Both the position numbers and the translations under genes were made by a program. The notes beneath the pieces were generated by a model. It did not search any database. It saw only the letters and a list, made by a program, of their open reading frames with translations, and was not told the DNA's origin. A DNA stretch of 64,000 nt. It comes from Verrucomicrobiia bacterium. GTDB taxonomy: Bacteria > Verrucomicrobiota > Verrucomicrobiia > Opitutales > Cerasicoccaceae. The DNA is taken from contig JAUIHT010000012.1 in NCBI GenBank assembly GCA_030432235.1, positions 1 through 64,000 of the forward strand. The letters run 5' to 3'. Shown one piece after another: positions 51,302 through 59,821 of this stretch (positions are counted from its first letter, which is position 1; every line of letters begins with the position of its first letter).

Positions 51302-52105
51302 TTAAGGGTTAGGGCTACTGAGGGAGTTCAGGTAATCGGTCAGCGAGCGGTAGGCCTCATGCTGATCCTGGAACTGTGCCTGCACGGAGACGGACTTTTC
51401 TTTGTCTTCCTGATTCTCGTTCAAACTTTTCAACGCAGAGTATTGCTGGTACTGCTTTTCCCTTTCGGAAATCAGCAGCGCGATCTGCCCGTTCTGGGCA
51501 TTAACGATGGCAGAAAGTTTCTGCACCTCCGCGTCGGTCACGGCGTTTTTGAGTTCCACCAGAGTCAGCGCCTGATTTTCCTGAAGCTCGCGCAAGCGCT
51601 CGTCTATCTGATTGGAGGCATCGACGTAGTTGGTGTATTGCTCGTCCACCACGGCGTATTTTTTCAGCGCCGGATCGTCCACCGCGACCGGTTGACCGGT
51701 GACGGTCTCGGCCTTCACTTCCACATACAAGCCATCATGGGTCTGCGTGAGGCTGTCCGTACCGTCGGCGTTGGTGATGACCGTCTCCCACGGAACGCCG
51801 TAGCTGAGGTCCTCAATGAAATCCTCCATGGTCAGCACCTCCAGCGAAGGCAAAGGCACGGTTCCGGGGTACCCCATCCAATCCCGGATGTAGGTTTGCA
51901 CGTTGAGTTGCTCCGCCATGGTCTCAATCTGCTCGTTGAGCTGCTCATACTGCTGCTGCCACTCCTGCAAAACCTCGGCGTGATTGGCCGCGTCCTGTAA
52001 CTTGGCCGCTATCGTCTGGGCGGTGTGACCGGGATCGGAGACGATCCACTGGGCCTGCGCGAACGGACCGAGGGCCATGATGATGAAGAGAAAAATGTGC
52101 TTCAT
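51302..52105 (-). CDS. trbJ: TrbJ/VirB5-family protein
   Basis: The 267-aa protein has a signal peptide (MKHIFLFIIMALGPFAQAQW) and long helices with coiled-coil character (LQEWQQQYEQLNEQIETMAEQL, NQIDERLRELQENQALTLVEL). This is the helical layout of VirB5/TrbJ minor pilin proteins. It lies behind trbE and the glycine-zipper lipoprotein, as in Tn4371-type trb operons. It is a periplasmic component of the pilus tip. Confidence 0.8.
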   Translation of the reverse strand: MKHIFLFIIMALGPFAQAQWIVSDPGHTAQTIAAKLQDAANHAEVLQEWQQQYEQLNEQIETMAEQLNVQTYIRDWMGYPGTVPLPSLEVLTMEDFIEDLSYGVPWETVITNADGTDSLTQTHDGLYVEVKAETVTGQPVAVDDPALKKYAVVDEQYTNYVDASNQIDERLRELQENQALTLVELKNAVTDAEVQKLSAIVNAQNGQIALLISEREKQYQQYSALKSLNENQEDKEKSVSVQAQFQDQHEAYRSLTDYLNSLSSPNP

Positions 52106-52109
52106 GACC

Positions 52110-52553
52110 TTACCTCGCTTTCACGTAAATGACGCGCTCCTCCTGGATGACGCCGTTGATTTCCTGCGGCGGCAGCACCACGGGCACAAAGGCGCCCGGT
52201 TCTTCGGGCTCGGTATATTCGTCCTCCTTCTGCCGGTTCTGCGTAATCCAGTACTGCTGCTTCACACTCTGGTTGAGAGCTGCCTCGTAGCCGTTGCGGT
52301 AAGCGATACGCTCGTTTTCCTCGACCAAGGCGTTGGCCCCGAGCCCGGCGGCGGCCCCGATGACGGCTCCGCCCGTTGTCCAGGCCGCATCGCCGTCCGA
52401 GGCCTCATAGGCAGTGTACGCGCCCAAGGCACTGCCGCCCAATACCGTGGCGCTCTTACCCACGTCGCTGTTGGCGCAGCCACTGAGTAGGCCCGAGATC
52501 AGGATTAACAACAGGGCGATGCTCCGGTGTGATTTTGATGATATCCATTTCAT
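52110..52553 (-). CDS. Glycine-zipper lipoprotein after TrbE
   Basis: Start MKWISSKSHRSIALLLILI, the ATG overlapping the trbE stop by four bases (ATGA 52550-52553). The lipobox is GLLSGC. A glycine-zipper region (SALGAYTAYEASDG, VIGAAAGLGANALVEEN) is expected to insert into a membrane. The 147-aa lipoprotein could serve as a VirB7-type outer-membrane anchor of the T4SS. The family is not certain. Confidence 0.65.
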   Translation of the reverse strand: MKWISSKSHRSIALLLILISGLLSGCANSDVGKSATVLGGSALGAYTAYEASDGDAAWTTGGAVIGAAAGLGANALVEENERIAYRNGYEAALNQSVKQQYWITQNRQKEDEYTEPEEPGAFVPVVLPPQEINGVIQEERVIYVKAR

Positions 52554-55192
52554 GAGACTGAAACCTCCTGATTGTTGGCGGGCGAACCCTCGCCCTGGTA
52601 ATAGGTTTGCGCCTGGATGTTGAGCGCCGTTCCACATATGGGCGGACGCGCTCCGGGCGCGTAGTAACAGATGGAAGAAAATTTGTGCCCCTCGGCCTGT
52701 TGCTCGACCAAGGGATAGTCCATGATCGCCTCCTGCACCGATTGCGGCAGTCCCGTTTCGCGGGCGATTTCCTGAATGTCGGCCTTGTCCAACTGGCGCA
52801 TCAGCAGGTGCTGCTTGGAGTTGCCCATCACCACGGCGCGGATGCGCGAGCTTCTGAAGCGCTCGTATTGCTGGACGATGGAACAGGTCCAGCAGGAGAA
52901 TTTCCTCAACTGTGCGTAGGCCTCCGAGACAATCTTCTCCCCACCGGGCACATCGAGGAAACGCGAGACCTCCTCAAAGATCATCCGTTTGCGCTCTTTG
53001 CGTGGCAGCGAGATGATGTGCTGCCTGGCAAAGGAAGTAATTAAAAGCCCGGCGGCGGTGCGCAGTTCCACCGCCTCGTCGCCCAACTGTCCCAACTCGA
53101 AATGGGCAATCTTGCTCCGCAAGTCGATGTTGGTTGTCCCGTCGAAAAGTTTCCCGTAACTTCCGGTCGCCGTCCAAGCCGTCATCAACGTGGCGAGTTC
53201 GTCAATCTCCGCCTTGGGGTGGTAGGAACTGCGCCCGAAGCGCATCATTTCAATCAACTGCGAATGCACTGGGTAATCCGTCGGCTCAAAGTAGGCGAAG
53301 GCCGTGTCCTTGACGTAGTCGCTCGTATCGGGGTGCTTGGCGAACTGCACAATACGCTCTGAGGGAATGGCGTCGTGAAATTCCAGCGCCTCGGCGTCCT
53401 CGGCATTGAGCAAGTCCCTAAAGAGACTGAAGGCTTCCACAAAGCTGGTCTTCCCTTGAATCTTCTGCTGCTTCCATAGGTAAGTCGCGCAGGCCATTTT
53501 TCTGACCTCATCCATCCGCTCGCGATGCCGCTTACTCCACGACTCGAACTGGTCGCGGTAAAGCTGATCAATGTAGTGGCCAATCTGCGCCTGACGGACC
53601 TGCTGACGCTCCGGCGAATCCGACACGCCAATCATGCGCGATACCAGCGCGACGCCGGATGAAACCTGTTGGCGCGTAAGCGGCATCCCCACAGTATCGA
53701 GATAGTTGATGACCAGATCGCTGTCGGGTTCGATGATGATGGGCGTCCCGCCCAGCTTCGTCGTAAAATTCTGATACGATAGGCCCTCTTCGATGATGAC
53801 CGTATAGGCGTAGCGGTGCGCCGTCTGGGTAAGCAAATCTTCCATGAAGACGGACTTGCCCGCCCCGCTGATCCCGAACAGGACCGTGTGCTGCGGTGTG
53901 CCGCCGACAAAAGTGTTAATGCCCACCACATTGTTCTGGTTGCCGTCATAGATGGCCTCAGCCTCTTCGAGGTAACCGGTGAAGGTGGCCGAGAACGGCA
54001 GCAAATCGGCCAGATAGCCGTCTTCGGCGTATTCGTCGCGGTAGGTATAGCTAGAGCCTGTCCAGCCCGGCCAGGAGGCAAAGAAGAGCTTCTTGCTGGA
54101 GGCAAACAGGGTGTTCTGATAAATCTCCGCCCCATTCATCTGGCTGATGGCCTGTTTGAGTTCGGCGGTCTTGGCGCGAAGCGTGTCCAAGTCACGCGCC
54201 CAGGTGCGAATAATGTAAGTCACGCTGAAGGGTTTGGTGTAACCCTGCGCCAGAGCGTCGATGGTGGTTTCCTTTTTCGCGATAGCCGTGGCGTCCGACT
54301 GCCGCCCCTTGTGCCGGTGTTCGTTCTTCAGGCGGTCGGCTTCCTTCTCCTCCTTGCGGATGATCTGCTTGATGTTGAGAGGCTTGATGTTGACTGTCAC
54401 CTGGTAATCCAGTGACGGAAGGCTCGTCAGGTGATGGATGATACCGGGATAGGTTTCACTGGGCCAGCGCTGGACCGTGAAGATCGAATGGTAATACCCG
54501 TCGAATTCCAACGCGGCCTTGTCCGCCGGGCGGATATCACAGTGCAGGCAATTTTCCTGAAGTGTGTAACGCTCGTCGAAGCTGCCCGCGAAATCATAGT
54601 CGAAGCTTTCCGTGAGCGACGGATTCAGAAATCGCTTATAATAGGCGTAGTGCTCCACATCGTCCATAGGAGTCACCGTGGTGTCCGCGCCCAGAACGCT
54701 CTGCATCTGCCGTTCACGTTCCTCGAAATGCGTTCGCAAACTCCCAAGCTGCGCTTCGTAAAAGGTGCGCAAGCCGGGCTTGGTTTTGAGGTTACCGGAA
54801 TACTTTTCCATCCGGCAGGAAAGGAGCACGATCAGGTGTTCGCGCCGGAGTCCGCGCGCCAGCATCCTTTCCCAGTAGCGCGTGAAGCGCTCGTTGCGCA
54901 CCGCCTTTACGTAGTCATCCTGACAGTGCTCCAGCGTGTCTTCGTAGTAGCGCGTCAGCGCACGGCGGTAGTCGTTGCCACAGCTCCACTGCACCTGCAT
55001 CGACTCGTTCAGCCCCAGCGAACCGAGCAGTTGGCGTATCTTACGCTTGTACTCATTCCTCACCAAAGCTCCCGCGCCGCGTAAGTCGGGTGTCTCCACG
55101 GTGAAACCCTTGGCCACGTGGCAACCCGTCTCCAGCGAGCCGAAGATCAACATGCCGTCAGCAAACCAGCCGTTAGGCGCGGCGCTACTCAT
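52550..55192 (-). CDS. trbE: TrbE/VirB4-family T4SS ATPase
   Basis: The 880-aa protein starts at the ATG 55190-55192, chosen because AAGGAA lies eight bases upstream. A GTG two codons earlier is the other choice. Walker A is FGISGAGKSVF (mid-protein), Walker B MIFEEVSRFLD, with GQLGDEAVELRTAAGLL and QQYERFRSSRIRAVV motifs. These are hallmarks of VirB4/TrbE/TraC ATPases, which power pilus assembly and DNA transfer. It overlaps trbD by 8 bases. The length and domain order are normal. Confidence 0.93.
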   Translation of the reverse strand: MSSAAPNGWFADGMLIFGSLETGCHVAKGFTVETPDLRGAGALVRNEYKRKIRQLLGSLGLNESMQVQWSCGNDYRRALTRYYEDTLEHCQDDYVKAVRNERFTRYWERMLARGLRREHLIVLLSCRMEKYSGNLKTKPGLRTFYEAQLGSLRTHFEERERQMQSVLGADTTVTPMDDVEHYAYYKRFLNPSLTESFDYDFAGSFDERYTLQENCLHCDIRPADKAALEFDGYYHSIFTVQRWPSETYPGIIHHLTSLPSLDYQVTVNIKPLNIKQIIRKEEKEADRLKNEHRHKGRQSDATAIAKKETTIDALAQGYTKPFSVTYIIRTWARDLDTLRAKTAELKQAISQMNGAEIYQNTLFASSKKLFFASWPGWTGSSYTYRDEYAEDGYLADLLPFSATFTGYLEEAEAIYDGNQNNVVGINTFVGGTPQHTVLFGISGAGKSVFMEDLLTQTAHRYAYTVIIEEGLSYQNFTTKLGGTPIIIEPDSDLVINYLDTVGMPLTRQQVSSGVALVSRMIGVSDSPERQQVRQAQIGHYIDQLYRDQFESWSKRHRERMDEVRKMACATYLWKQQKIQGKTSFVEAFSLFRDLLNAEDAEALEFHDAIPSERIVQFAKHPDTSDYVKDTAFAYFEPTDYPVHSQLIEMMRFGRSSYHPKAEIDELATLMTAWTATGSYGKLFDGTTNIDLRSKIAHFELGQLGDEAVELRTAAGLLITSFARQHIISLPRKERKRMIFEEVSRFLDVPGGEKIVSEAYAQLRKFSCWTCSIVQQYERFRSSRIRAVVMGNSKQHLLMRQLDKADIQEIARETGLPQSVQEAIMDYPLVEQQAEGHKFSSICYYAPGARPPICGTALNIQAQTYYQGEGSPANNQEVSVS

Positions 55193-55526
55193 GGTCACTT
55201 CCTTTCAGTCTTGGGTTGGCCGGTTGGTTAGTTTTTACGAAGGAAAAGCCCTGCGAAGTCACGTTATGAAACCAGTCGCGGTCGTAGCCTCGGGGCTTGT
55301 TGTGCCGCAAAACGATCACATAGACCATAGGAAGGATTAGGACTGGCAAACCGGCTCCTAGAGCGACCACCAGCGGTAGTCGCAAGACCATGAAGCAGAG
55401 CATCACGGTCGCCAGAGAGGCCACCACACCGAGCACCGGATAAAGAAATAGATTACCCGAAAGGCCAAAAGCCTGCCCCTTGGCGTCGGTAGCCGCATTG
55501 GTTCGGGTACGCTCAAGCTGTTCCAT
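55185..55526 (-). CDS. trbD: TrbD/VirB3-like membrane protein
   Basis: The 113-aa protein has two central membrane helices (LFLYPVLGVVASLATVMLC, LPLVVALGAGLPVLILPMVYV) and polar ends, the layout of VirB3/TrbD. It is an inner-membrane T4SS protein that works with VirB4. Its stop overlaps the trbE start. It stands between trbC and trbE, as in trb operons. Confidence 0.8.
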   Translation of the reverse strand: MEQLERTRTNAATDAKGQAFGLSGNLFLYPVLGVVASLATVMLCFMVLRLPLVVALGAGLPVLILPMVYVIVLRHNKPRGYDRDWFHNVTSQGFSFVKTNQPANPRLKGSDHE

Positions 55527-55571
55527 CGAAATCGTGGAGTTTGAATGAATTGTTTTGGGTACTGTGAACCC

Positions 55572-55844
55572 CTAGAATGAGGGCGTGATCGCCGCGTCAC
55601 CCAGGCCTGCCAGAACAAAAAATGCGGACATTATCAGTCCCGCTCCTGCAATGATGATCCCACCAAATATAGAGGAATACCCCTCCGAATCCCCATCGGC
55701 TATTTTCCGCGCGCCGCGCCAGATAAGAAAGATTCCGTAAACAAATCCGAAGAAAAAGATAACCCCCAAGGCGACCGAAAACATCTCTTTCAAGTCCGTA
55801 AGGGTGGTTTGAGCGAGGACGGGAGATACGATTTGAGTATTCAT
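55572..55844 (-). CDS. trbC: TrbC/VirB2-type pilin
   Basis: The 90-aa protein has two hydrophobic stretches (FSVALGVIFFFGFVYGIFLIW and IIIAGAGLIMSAFFVLAGLG) with a small polar loop between them, the layout of VirB2 pilins. It is first in the trb operon, and its promoter region is the divergent gap to the Clp-like gene. It should be the major pilus subunit or conduit protein. Confidence 0.75.
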   Translation of the reverse strand: MNTQIVSPVLAQTTLTDLKEMFSVALGVIFFFGFVYGIFLIWRGARKIADGDSEGYSSIFGGIIIAGAGLIMSAFFVLAGLGDAAITPSF

Positions 55845-55845
55845 T

Positions 55846-56020
55846 TTATCGAATCATTTAGGTTTTAATTATTGGTTTTCGATAAGCCTAAAACTCGAGA
55901 AATTTATTAATTTCTTTTAGGCGTTTGACGGTTATCAATAAACCATTTATTGCTAGGTATAGTCAAAGTAATTAAGGGCCATTTGGCCTTATTGACTATT
56001 CTTTTAACTTAGCGTTAATA
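55846..56020. promoter_or_regulatory. Divergent control region of trb operon and Clp-like gene with nested inverted repeats
   Basis: Three inverted repeats lie here: TTATCGAA/TTCGATAA (55846-55853, 55878-55885), CAATAAA/TTTATTG (55936-55952) and ATAGTCAA/TTGACTAT (55959-55966, 55992-55999), plus AAGGGCC/GGCCTT in the last one's spacer. The first and last pairs have 8-bp arms 24-25 bases apart. A plus-strand promoter TTGACT-N17-TTAATA (55992-56020) reads into the Clp-like gene. The region is AT-rich and should carry operators for both operons. Confidence 0.6.
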
Positions 56021-56041
56021 TTAACCCTAATTACTAAGACA

Positions 56042-56989
56042 ATGGACCGTAATTATGTAGATAAAATAATTGAGTTAAGAGGCTATCTTTCAGCGAACAT
56101 AATTGGGCAGAAGAGAGCCATTGATAAAGCATGCTCAGTACTGCAAAGAGGAGCCCTAAAATTGTCTCCTCCAGACCGTCCTTTGGGCTCATTTTTGTTC
56201 GTCGGACCGACCGGTGTCGGCAAGACCGAACTGACCAAATGTTTCACCCGCTATCTCTTTCCCGGGGACCATCGACTTATCCGTCTGGACATGTCCGAGT
56301 ATCAGAACAAGGAACAGCTCGAAGTACTCCTTGGCGACAGCACGAATGCGCAAGGCCAATTGGGGCGGCTGTTTGACTACAACCGTAATAGCGATGGGCA
56401 ATTACAAGGCGGAACCATTCTTTTTGACGAAATAGAAAAGGCCCATCCCGACCTGCTCCTCATCCTGCTTCAGATACTCGAAGACGGGCGGCTTACTCTG
56501 CGTGACGGGACCTTATTGAATTTGGGGAATTTCTTCGTCGTTTTGACCTCAAATATCGGCGCTTCCGAGGCCATGGAAATGCGCAAATCTACCCCCGAAA
56601 CCATCGAGCGAATTGTCTTTTCCATGGTCAAAGAAAAGCTGCGCCCGGAACTCGTCGGACGCATTACCGAAATGGTCATGTTCGACCGTCTCGAATACGA
56701 CGATCAGGTCAAAATAGTCGAGCTTATGATGAACCGTGAAGTTCGCCGCTTAAGTGAACAATTAGGAATAACAATCACCTACGAAAAAGAGGTTCTTGAG
56801 CATGTGATAATTGAAGGATTCGATTCGCGATTTGGGGCACGACCATTGAGGCGATATATTGAGAAGTTTTTGGGAGATTTAATGGCCAAATACTTAACTG
56901 ACACTTATTCAAAATTAATCAATTTGGACTACAAAGTTAAAAATACATATCGTGTTAGTATCAATGCCCTTCGTAATCTATCAAAATGA
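56042..56989 (+). CDS. Stand-alone Clp D2-type AAA+ ATPase
   Basis: The 315-aa protein matches only the second ATPase domain of ClpA/ClpB: Walker A GPTGVGKT (55-62), Walker B GGTILFDEIEKAHPD (Asp129, Glu130) and ELVGRI (sensor-2/arginine-finger region), ending with the helical small domain (FDSRFGARPLRRYIEKFLG). The N-domain, first ATPase domain and middle domain of ClpB (about 850 aa) are absent. It is divergent from the trb operon, in the place where other ICEs carry a separate transfer ATPase. A role as an unfoldase of the transfer machinery is inferred. Both ends of the gene are AT-rich and the middle is GC-rich. Confidence 0.8.
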   Translation: MDRNYVDKIIELRGYLSANIIGQKRAIDKACSVLQRGALKLSPPDRPLGSFLFVGPTGVGKTELTKCFTRYLFPGDHRLIRLDMSEYQNKEQLEVLLGDSTNAQGQLGRLFDYNRNSDGQLQGGTILFDEIEKAHPDLLLILLQILEDGRLTLRDGTLLNLGNFFVVLTSNIGASEAMEMRKSTPETIERIVFSMVKEKLRPELVGRITEMVMFDRLEYDDQVKIVELMMNREVRRLSEQLGITITYEKEVLEHVIIEGFDSRFGARPLRRYIEKFLGDLMAKYLTDTYSKLINLDYKVKNTYRVSINALRNLSK

Positions 56990-58547
56990 CGTTAACAGAA
57001 TGCTTCGGTAAATCGATTTGTCGAGATGAAGCGCTTATATTCTTAGGCCCACGTGCTAGTTTTACTTCTTCGAGCTCAATATTAGTCTCCAGACTTTCTG
57101 GTGCCTCTCCAACTAGAGAAATTCGACGCGCTGGGATAGGGGGACCTCCATTCCATTCACCCCAACCTTTGATATCAATAGATAGTCTTAAAGGAAGATC
57201 AGGCTCTCTATTTACTACCATGAGCGTCAACGTTTTATCATTTAAAGCAGCACCCGCAACCACATACGGGAACGACTCATTCCATGATACCTTAACTGGA
57301 TTCTCAATTGGCAGACGAAACGTATCGCACCATACTTCAGTATCGTAGCGCATTCCATCGAAGTGCTCACCAAAAAGCTTGAACGTTTTATATGTAGCAC
57401 CAACCTCTGCAAGCCCGTCTGAATTTATTGCTAGCAACCCGCACATCCCTCGATCTTGCTTCCTATCTGCACGGTGGAATTCGAGCGCATAATAATCCCC
57501 TGTATCCATGTAAGTAAGGAGGGCTCCAGCAGCATAAATTGCTGCCCCCAAATCATATGTTGTCTGCATATGATCGATAGGCATATCTTCCCAGCGCCTA
57601 GGAATAGGTGGATGAATGTTCCATTCGCTATTAATGATTTTATAATCCCCAAATCGCTTCACCCTTTCAACCGTGCTATCATTGAAACGAGATACAATAA
57701 GCTCTGGAAACGCGACTCGAGGCAAATAACTGCCATACTCATCAATCACCTCCCACCATAATCCATTATATTGATGGTTATCGATGAAGTCAATGGCATC
57801 AGGAGCACGCTCTCGAATGACCCTTAAAAAAATATCGGCCCAGTTTTCATCACCACTATATTTGCGAGTTGGAAGAAAAGCCCCAACTGTGACACGTGGG
57901 TCGACCTCCTTTATCAGACGGCTACAATCGATTACGTATTGTGCATAGCTTTCAGGAGGAAATCCTTTTCGAGGATTATGCTCTGGTTCGTTCCAGATTT
58001 CCCAATGCAATATATTATACCCATTAGGATAGCCTGGGTGTGGTGTTTTGTTTACCCAACGAACATACTCAGCTACTTCGCGAGGACTTTTTCCAGTTGG
58101 CATGTTATGATCATCCAAACTGTTATAGTAGGTACCAAAAGGAACTGAGCTATGGGGAACCCAGGCAAATACCCAGGCGGGTTGAGTTTCTTTAATAAAC
58201 TCCATGACTGGCTGCCAAGCACCTTCATTCGGGGCATAGGGCCACAGCCTAATAGAGGCTCCGCGAAGAAACGGCTTCATGAGCTCGGCTGCATTGGGAG
58301 CAATGGTGGGGTTCGGCAGTGTTACTCCGTACAACTTGCGATTAACCGGGCCAAGCGGGAGCGTTAGATCAACTTCTAGCTTAGCATGAGTAACTGGCCG
58401 CTGTGTTCCGCGAATCACAGTGGCTTCATTTGCCTTCGTTGCAATATTCGGATTCAGGGTATCGTCATTTTTCGCATTCTTTTCAGCAAAACATAAAGAT
58501 GTGCAAGTGAGCAGGCATACCGCAATACAGTAGTGAATATTTCCCAT
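56961..58547 (-). CDS. Secreted GH-A-clan glycosidase (GH39/GH51-like)
   Basis: I use the ATG at 58545-58547 (MGNIHYCIAVCLLTC), which starts a signal peptide. The open frame begins earlier at a TTG. Acid/base Glu187 lies in EIWNEPE and nucleophile Glu308 in INSEWN, the Asn-Glu/Glu pair of clan GH-A. A C-terminal beta-sandwich ends the 528-aa protein. It resembles arabinofuranosidase- or xylosidase-type enzymes, but the exact family is not certain. Its 3' end overlaps the Clp-like gene by 29 bases in convergent orientation. It lies downstream of the PEP-CTERM and regulator genes. Confidence 0.75.
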   Translation of the reverse strand: MGNIHYCIAVCLLTCTSLCFAEKNAKNDDTLNPNIATKANEATVIRGTQRPVTHAKLEVDLTLPLGPVNRKLYGVTLPNPTIAPNAAELMKPFLRGASIRLWPYAPNEGAWQPVMEFIKETQPAWVFAWVPHSSVPFGTYYNSLDDHNMPTGKSPREVAEYVRWVNKTPHPGYPNGYNILHWEIWNEPEHNPRKGFPPESYAQYVIDCSRLIKEVDPRVTVGAFLPTRKYSGDENWADIFLRVIRERAPDAIDFIDNHQYNGLWWEVIDEYGSYLPRVAFPELIVSRFNDSTVERVKRFGDYKIINSEWNIHPPIPRRWEDMPIDHMQTTYDLGAAIYAAGALLTYMDTGDYYALEFHRADRKQDRGMCGLLAINSDGLAEVGATYKTFKLFGEHFDGMRYDTEVWCDTFRLPIENPVKVSWNESFPYVVAGAALNDKTLTLMVVNREPDLPLRLSIDIKGWGEWNGGPPIPARRISLVGEAPESLETNIELEEVKLARGPKNISASSRQIDLPKHSVNVILIDYEGH

Positions 58548-58645
58548 GGCGAAGATTGTTTTATCTAAATATAAATTAATGGTAACTATCAATCGCCATC
58601 CTCAACGTGAATAGCCGATTTGAACTTGATGTGGCTTGACTACGC

Positions 58646-59770
58646 TTAACGGCTGCGTGAATTACGATAACGCATTGCAATAGCCATTATAATTGCACCC
58701 ATAAAATAGATGCTGGAAGGCTCTGGTATGGCTGTAACGCCTATAATTCCGGTGGTGTATAATGAACTTGTATCCCAAGTCAGTCCACCATCTAGGGTTG
58801 GCAAAGAGATTGTTGTAAAGGTACCCTCAGGGGATGATCCCCAGTCGAATAAATTGAACTGATTTCCAGCAGAGAGAACAATACTCCCCGAATTTGCTAC
58901 GTCTAAAGTGACGTTTGGCCCGATAGTAGCAGCACCCGTGATTGCTAGGTTGTCTGCTCCATTAATGCTATTTGCCCAAATATCCAACTCCAACGAAGAA
59001 GCTGTATTCATAAGCAACTCTCCCGTGCCGGATGTATTGATAGAGAAAGATGCAGCGCTTGCACCGTCACCAACAATCAGGATGCCGTTGTTCGTTACTG
59101 AGTTATTCGCATCAAGAGTAATGATACCCGTCCCCCCAAAGGTAGCTTCCGCCTGAACAATAACCTGACCTGGTCCTACACCGCTACCGCTAGTATTGTT
59201 AACTATAAGATTTCCTGCTGTCACATAGGTGCCGCCAGCGTATTCATTAAGATTACTGCTGAGTCTAAGCGTGCCATTGCCGCGCTTGTCGAGTGTCAGG
59301 ACTCCCGTACCCGCATCGTTTATATAACCCGTATAGTTTGCGGTATTACCTGCATCAACCGTCAAGCCCAACGTTAAAATACTACCAGTTGGCGAAAATA
59401 TGCGCGTATCGGCAAGTGCCGTGCCACTGAAACTCGCCACAGTGTAGGTGTAGTTTCCAGTGCCAAATCGGATCTGGTAGCCTGACGTATTAACTTGCAG
59501 ATCGTCGATAGAGAGACCCGAAGAAGTAACAATAGCAGTTCCTGCCGTGCCAGAGAATACTGCGTCGCTACCATTAACCCAATTTTGAAAAGTACTTCCA
59601 CCATCGGCTGACCATGCATTTGAATCTTGCCAATCTGCAGTCCCTCCTTCGGTGCCACCTGGCCACCATTCTAGGGCTTGTGCCGATGCAAGCAGAGGCA
59701 TGCAGGCAAACACGCTCAACCTGGTAAAAGTACGTATGACATTAGTAGAATGATTTAGGGGTATATTCAT
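58646..59770 (-). CDS. Autotransporter-repeat PEP-CTERM protein
   Basis: The 374-aa protein has a signal peptide (FTRLSVFACMPLLASAQA), repeated strand-loop segments (GTGVLTLDKRGNGTLRLSSN, GGTYVTAGNLIVNNTSG), and the PEP-CTERM sorting end IPEPSSIYFMGAIIMAIAM with RYRNSRSR. The repeats match the autotransporter-associated beta-strand (PATR) type. It is probably cell-surface or exported for glycan binding. It lies downstream of the GntR-type regulator on the same strand. Confidence 0.85.
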   Translation of the reverse strand: MNIPLNHSTNVIRTFTRLSVFACMPLLASAQALEWWPGGTEGGTADWQDSNAWSADGGSTFQNWVNGSDAVFSGTAGTAIVTSSGLSIDDLQVNTSGYQIRFGTGNYTYTVASFSGTALADTRIFSPTGSILTLGLTVDAGNTANYTGYINDAGTGVLTLDKRGNGTLRLSSNLNEYAGGTYVTAGNLIVNNTSGSGVGPGQVIVQAEATFGGTGIITLDANNSVTNNGILIVGDGASAASFSINTSGTGELLMNTASSLELDIWANSINGADNLAITGAATIGPNVTLDVANSGSIVLSAGNQFNLFDWGSSPEGTFTTISLPTLDGGLTWDTSSLYTTGIIGVTAIPEPSSIYFMGAIIMAIAMRYRNSRSR

Positions 59771-59821
59771 GATGATTTTCTTTTAATAACTTTTGTAATT
59801 AGTTGTGGTTACGGAATTGTT

